Origin: Acidobacteriota bacterium
GTDB lineage: Bacteria; Acidobacteriota; Terriglobia; Terriglobales; Acidobacteriaceae
DNA: 8,189 nt
NCBI GenBank assembly: GCA_021810175.1
Contig: JAJZJJ010000101.1
Span: 1 to 8,189 of the forward strand
Direction: 5' to 3'
The notes under the pieces were generated by a model. That model saw only the letters and a program-made list of their open reading frames with translations. It did no database searches and was not told the DNA's origin. The position numbers and the translations under genes were made by a program. Shown piece after piece: positions 6,857 to 8,189 of this stretch (positions are counted from its first letter, which is position 1; the number at the start of each line of letters is the position of its first letter).

Positions 6857-6871
6857 GGCGGCGGTGCCGCC
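6857..6871 (-). other. small GC hairpin upstream of the pilin gene
   Basis: GGCGGC and GCCGCC form a six-pair stem around a three-base loop. Read toward the pilin it is followed by GATTTTGC, so it has a faint terminator or attenuator look, but the T-run is only four bases. Confidence 0.3.
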
Positions 6872-7018
6872 CGTCCCTGCTGGCGCGCTCCAAAGCGGAA
6901 CACGCCCTGAAATACTTTTGACGCGCCAGAGCGCATTTCCGCTCACGGCCCTTCCATTCCATCCGCCACCATCGCGCCGGACCCTGCCTCAGACGCGGAA
7001 GGGAGCCGTCTTATCAGG

Positions 7019-7034
7019 AGTGACCTGCATCACA
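7019..7034 (+). promoter_or_regulatory. CRP-type palindromic operator
   Basis: AGTGA-CCTGCA-TCACA matches the CRP consensus TGTGA-N6-TCACA at nine of ten positions. It directly abuts the -35 hexamer of the small-gene promoter, with its centre about 42 bases before the predicted transcription start. That is the position typical of class II activation by CRP/FNR proteins. TATCA (7012-7016) and TGATA (7036-7040) form an outer inverted repeat with almost the same centre. Confidence 0.45.
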
Positions 7035-7062
7035 TTGATAGGTGAGGCCGATCTGCGATGAT
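7035..7062 (+). promoter_or_regulatory. probable promoter of the small membrane protein gene
   Basis: TTGATA at 7035-7040 (five of six) and GATGAT at 7057-7062 (four of six) are separated by 16 bases. Transcription would start near 7069 and leave a leader of about 33 bases before the ATG at 7102. Confidence 0.4.
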
Positions 7063-7101
7063 TCGGTAATTCTGGCAGACAGGCTGCTGAGGAGCTGATC
7101 C

Positions 7102-7317
7102 ATGGTTTCACCCACCGATGTCTTTCGCTCCGGTGCTGGGCTCAACGATATGCAGAACTGGCGCGAAGCGCCTGCGCGTTTCACCCCGGCACAAAGAAAA
7201 TTCGGCGAGGAAGATCCCATCTCCCCGGCCCGCGGCGCAATTCTGGGCCTGCTGATGAGTAGCGCCCTCTGGGCTGGACTGCTGATTGCCGGCCACGCTA
7301 TCCTGCGGCTCCTCTGA
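7102..7317 (+). CDS. Small single-pass membrane protein, unknown function
   Basis: The product is 71 residues. I do not recognise a family. It has a polar N-terminal part (about 1-43, with REAPARFTPAQRKFGEEDP) and one hydrophobic helix at about 45-70 (ILGLLMSSALWAGLLIAGHA) ending in RLL. There is no signal-peptide cleavage pattern, so it is probably a tail-anchored or single-pass inner-membrane protein with most of its length in the cytoplasm. An excellent TGAGGAG ribosome binding site lies seven bases before the ATG, and a promoter with a CRP-like site lies upstream; both argue that it is real despite its size. It is divergent from the pilin gene and convergent with the Crp/Fnr gene. Regulation by a Crp-family protein is an inference. 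Confidence 0.72.
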   Translation: MVSPTDVFRSGAGLNDMQNWREAPARFTPAQRKFGEEDPISPARGAILGLLMSSALWAGLLIAGHAILRLL

Positions 7318-7383
7318 ATCGGCCCGCAAGCCACGCGCTTCCGCCCCGGCGATTCAAGGCATTTGTGCCCCTGCCAAAGCCGG

Positions 7384-8082
7384 TTACTTGTAGAAATTCT
7401 GGAACAGACCGCGCACCGTCTCGTAGCACTCGCACGCTGCTGACTTGAGCCCGTCCCGGTCGATAATCCGGATGTGGCTGCGCCGATAGTCGATGAAGGC
7501 TCGCCGGCGAAGCGCACCCGCCGCAATCGTCACCGTCGTCCGCCGCGATCCAAGAATGTCCGCCAGAAACCCCTGACTCAGCCCAATGCTGGAGTCTCCC
7601 GTCAGATCCTGGGCCGTCAGCAGCCATCGGGCCAGCCGCTGCTCGGCATCGTGAAGACGGTTACAGGCCGCAATCTGCGTCAGAATCATCGTGCGCCGCT
7701 CGAAGCAGCGCTGCACCAGCGCCCGCAGCGCCTCCGAGCGCTGCACTTCACGCCGCAATTCACCCAGAGGAATCCGGTACGCGCTGGTCGCCGTCTGAAC
7801 CACACAGCGGGTCGGCGTACCGGCATGGCCGTCCAGCACATGGTAGGCCGGAATAACTCCCTCGCTGCCGGAGAGGCTAATCTCCGCTGTCCGCCCGTCC
7901 GACATCGCAACCATCGTGGAAACCAACCCGGACGTCACAAACCAGGCATAACGAGGAATCTGCTCGGCTTCGTACAGGACGGCTCCAGGGGGCAGGGCAG
8001 TTTCCTCAAGCCGTGCGCAAAGAGCAGTACGGTGCGGCGGTGGAAGGCTCTCGAGCAGAAGATTGTCGGTGTACTGGCCCAT
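7384..8082 (-). CDS. Crp/Fnr family transcriptional regulator
   Basis: The product is 232 residues. An N-terminal cyclic-nucleotide-binding-like beta barrel covers about 12-120, a dimerisation helix about 120-142, and a winged helix-turn-helix about 145-210, with ADILGSRRTTVTIAAGALR at 174-192 as the turn and recognition helix. The tail has a CECY motif at 217-220, seen in a large Crp/Fnr subgroup. The ligand pocket lacks the arginine-serine/threonine signature of cAMP-binding CRP, and there is no N-terminal cysteine cluster as in FNR, so the signal is unknown. Aligned to E. coli CRP, Arg180 is kept (R181 here), but Glu181 and Arg185 become Thr and Ile, so it probably reads a different DNA half-site. 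AAGGGAG just upstream of the ATG is the ribosome binding site. Confidence 0.93.
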   Translation of the reverse strand: MGQYTDNLLLESLPPPHRTALCARLEETALPPGAVLYEAEQIPRYAWFVTSGLVSTMVAMSDGRTAEISLSGSEGVIPAYHVLDGHAGTPTRCVVQTATSAYRIPLGELRREVQRSEALRALVQRCFERRTMILTQIAACNRLHDAEQRLARWLLTAQDLTGDSSIGLSQGFLADILGSRRTTVTIAAGALRRRAFIDYRRSHIRIIDRDGLKSAACECYETVRGLFQNFYK

Positions 8083-8090
8083 ATTCTCCC

Positions 8091-8106
8091 TTGCAATTCA
8101 ACGCAA
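8091..8106. promoter_or_regulatory. possible operator (TTGC-N8-GCAA) in the Crp/Fnr gene leader
   Basis: Short inverted arms TTGC and GCAA lie eight bases apart and overlap the ribosome binding site of the regulator gene. This resembles the size of Crp/Fnr-family sites and might allow autoregulation, but the arms are only four bases long. Confidence 0.2.
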
Positions 8107-8172
8107 ACAACCCCTTACTGGCACTCGACATGCGATGGTTGACGCCGAGGGGAAATGGGGCTCAATTTGCGG

Positions 8173-8178
8173 ATTATA
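8173..8178 (-). promoter_or_regulatory. probable -10 box of the Crp/Fnr gene
   Basis: On the minus strand this is an exact TATAAT, 90 bases before the ATG. The matching -35 would lie just beyond the right edge of the window, so the promoter cannot be fully judged. Confidence 0.4.
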
Positions 8179-8189
8179 TGAATCGCAAC

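Larger units (their letters stand above)
6814..7101. other. divergent regulatory region between pilin and small membrane protein genes
   Basis: This is the largest non-coding stretch in the window, about 280 bases. On the right it holds a CRP-like palindrome and a promoter for the small gene. On the left, minus-strand TAGGAT at 6846-6841 is a possible pilin -10 but has no -35 partner at a normal distance. A GGCGGC/GCCGCC hairpin lies at 6857-6871. The nine-base word CGTCCCTGC occurs twice (6825-6833 and 6872-6880). Short inverted words TGGCGCG/CGCGCCA and AGCGGAA/TTCCGCT occur between 6881 and 6943. No coding potential is apparent. Confidence 0.6.

Noticed and set aside
6847..6869. Sigma-54 promoter for the pilin gene (GGCAC...TTTTGC)
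   Set aside because: The GG and GC elements are 13 bases apart instead of the fixed 10, so the match does not hold.
6299..6946. Upstream extension of the lolA frame
   Set aside because: It overlaps the whole pilin gene in another frame and would bury the signal peptide in the middle of the protein.
7358..7369. Terminator hairpin between the small gene and the Crp/Fnr gene (GGCA-TTTG-TGCC)
   Set aside because: The stem has only four pairs and no T-run follows on either strand.
7474..8142. A 222-codon plus-strand open frame
   Set aside because: It is antisense to the Crp/Fnr gene, is rich in Arg and Pro, and has no recognisable domain.
1..8189. CRISPR arrays, tRNA or rRNA genes, insertion sequences, phage or defence genes
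   Set aside because: No repeated spacers, cloverleaf pattern, transposase motif or long terminal repeat was seen by eye on either strand.

Overview
The window comes from a GC-rich chromosome. Gene order and protein character suggest an acidobacterium of the Terriglobus/Acidobacterium/Granulicella type. That placement is an inference from the yceD-rpmF-plsX cluster, a type IV pilin with an FTLMELL leader, a LolA carrier (so a diderm envelope) and a Crp/Fnr regulator with a CECY tail. No rRNA, tRNA, IS element, phage gene or CRISPR array is visible. It reads as ordinary, vertically inherited chromosome, and I found no convincing new multi-gene system.

Layout. (1) Bases 1-1709 hold a divergent pair: the N-terminal 100 codons of an FAD-dependent oxidoreductase on the minus strand, which runs off the left edge, and an ATP-grasp ligase of unknown substrate on the plus strand. 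(2) A PAS-GGDEF-EAL cyclic-di-GMP protein on the minus strand converges on the ATP-grasp gene with a 16-base gap. Its EAL domain keeps the catalytic residues, but its GGDEF motif is degenerate. (3) A plus-strand cluster follows: yceD (DUF177), rpmF (ribosomal protein L32) and plsX (phosphate acyltransferase). It links ribosome assembly to phospholipid synthesis and probably has a promoter just upstream of yceD. A perfect 7-bp hairpin lies at the end of yceD. (4) Converging on plsX is a minus-strand pair: a type IV pilin or pseudopilin gene, then lolA. The lolA start appears to be a TTG overlapping the pilin stop codon. (5) A 279-base divergent region separates the pilin from a plus-strand gene for a 71-residue single-pass membrane protein. 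Ahead of the small gene sits a near-consensus CRP-type palindrome directly abutting a plausible promoter. (6) A minus-strand Crp/Fnr-family regulator closes the window, with a TATAAT box at the right edge.

The most checkable observations are the CRP-like operator/promoter ahead of the small membrane protein, the pilin-lolA overlap with its TTG start and no visible ribosome binding site, the hairpin ending yceD, and the split activity predicted for the c-di-GMP protein. Over roughly the first 5.5 kb the plus strand looks C-rich whichever strand is coding, which suggests a replication-linked strand bias.
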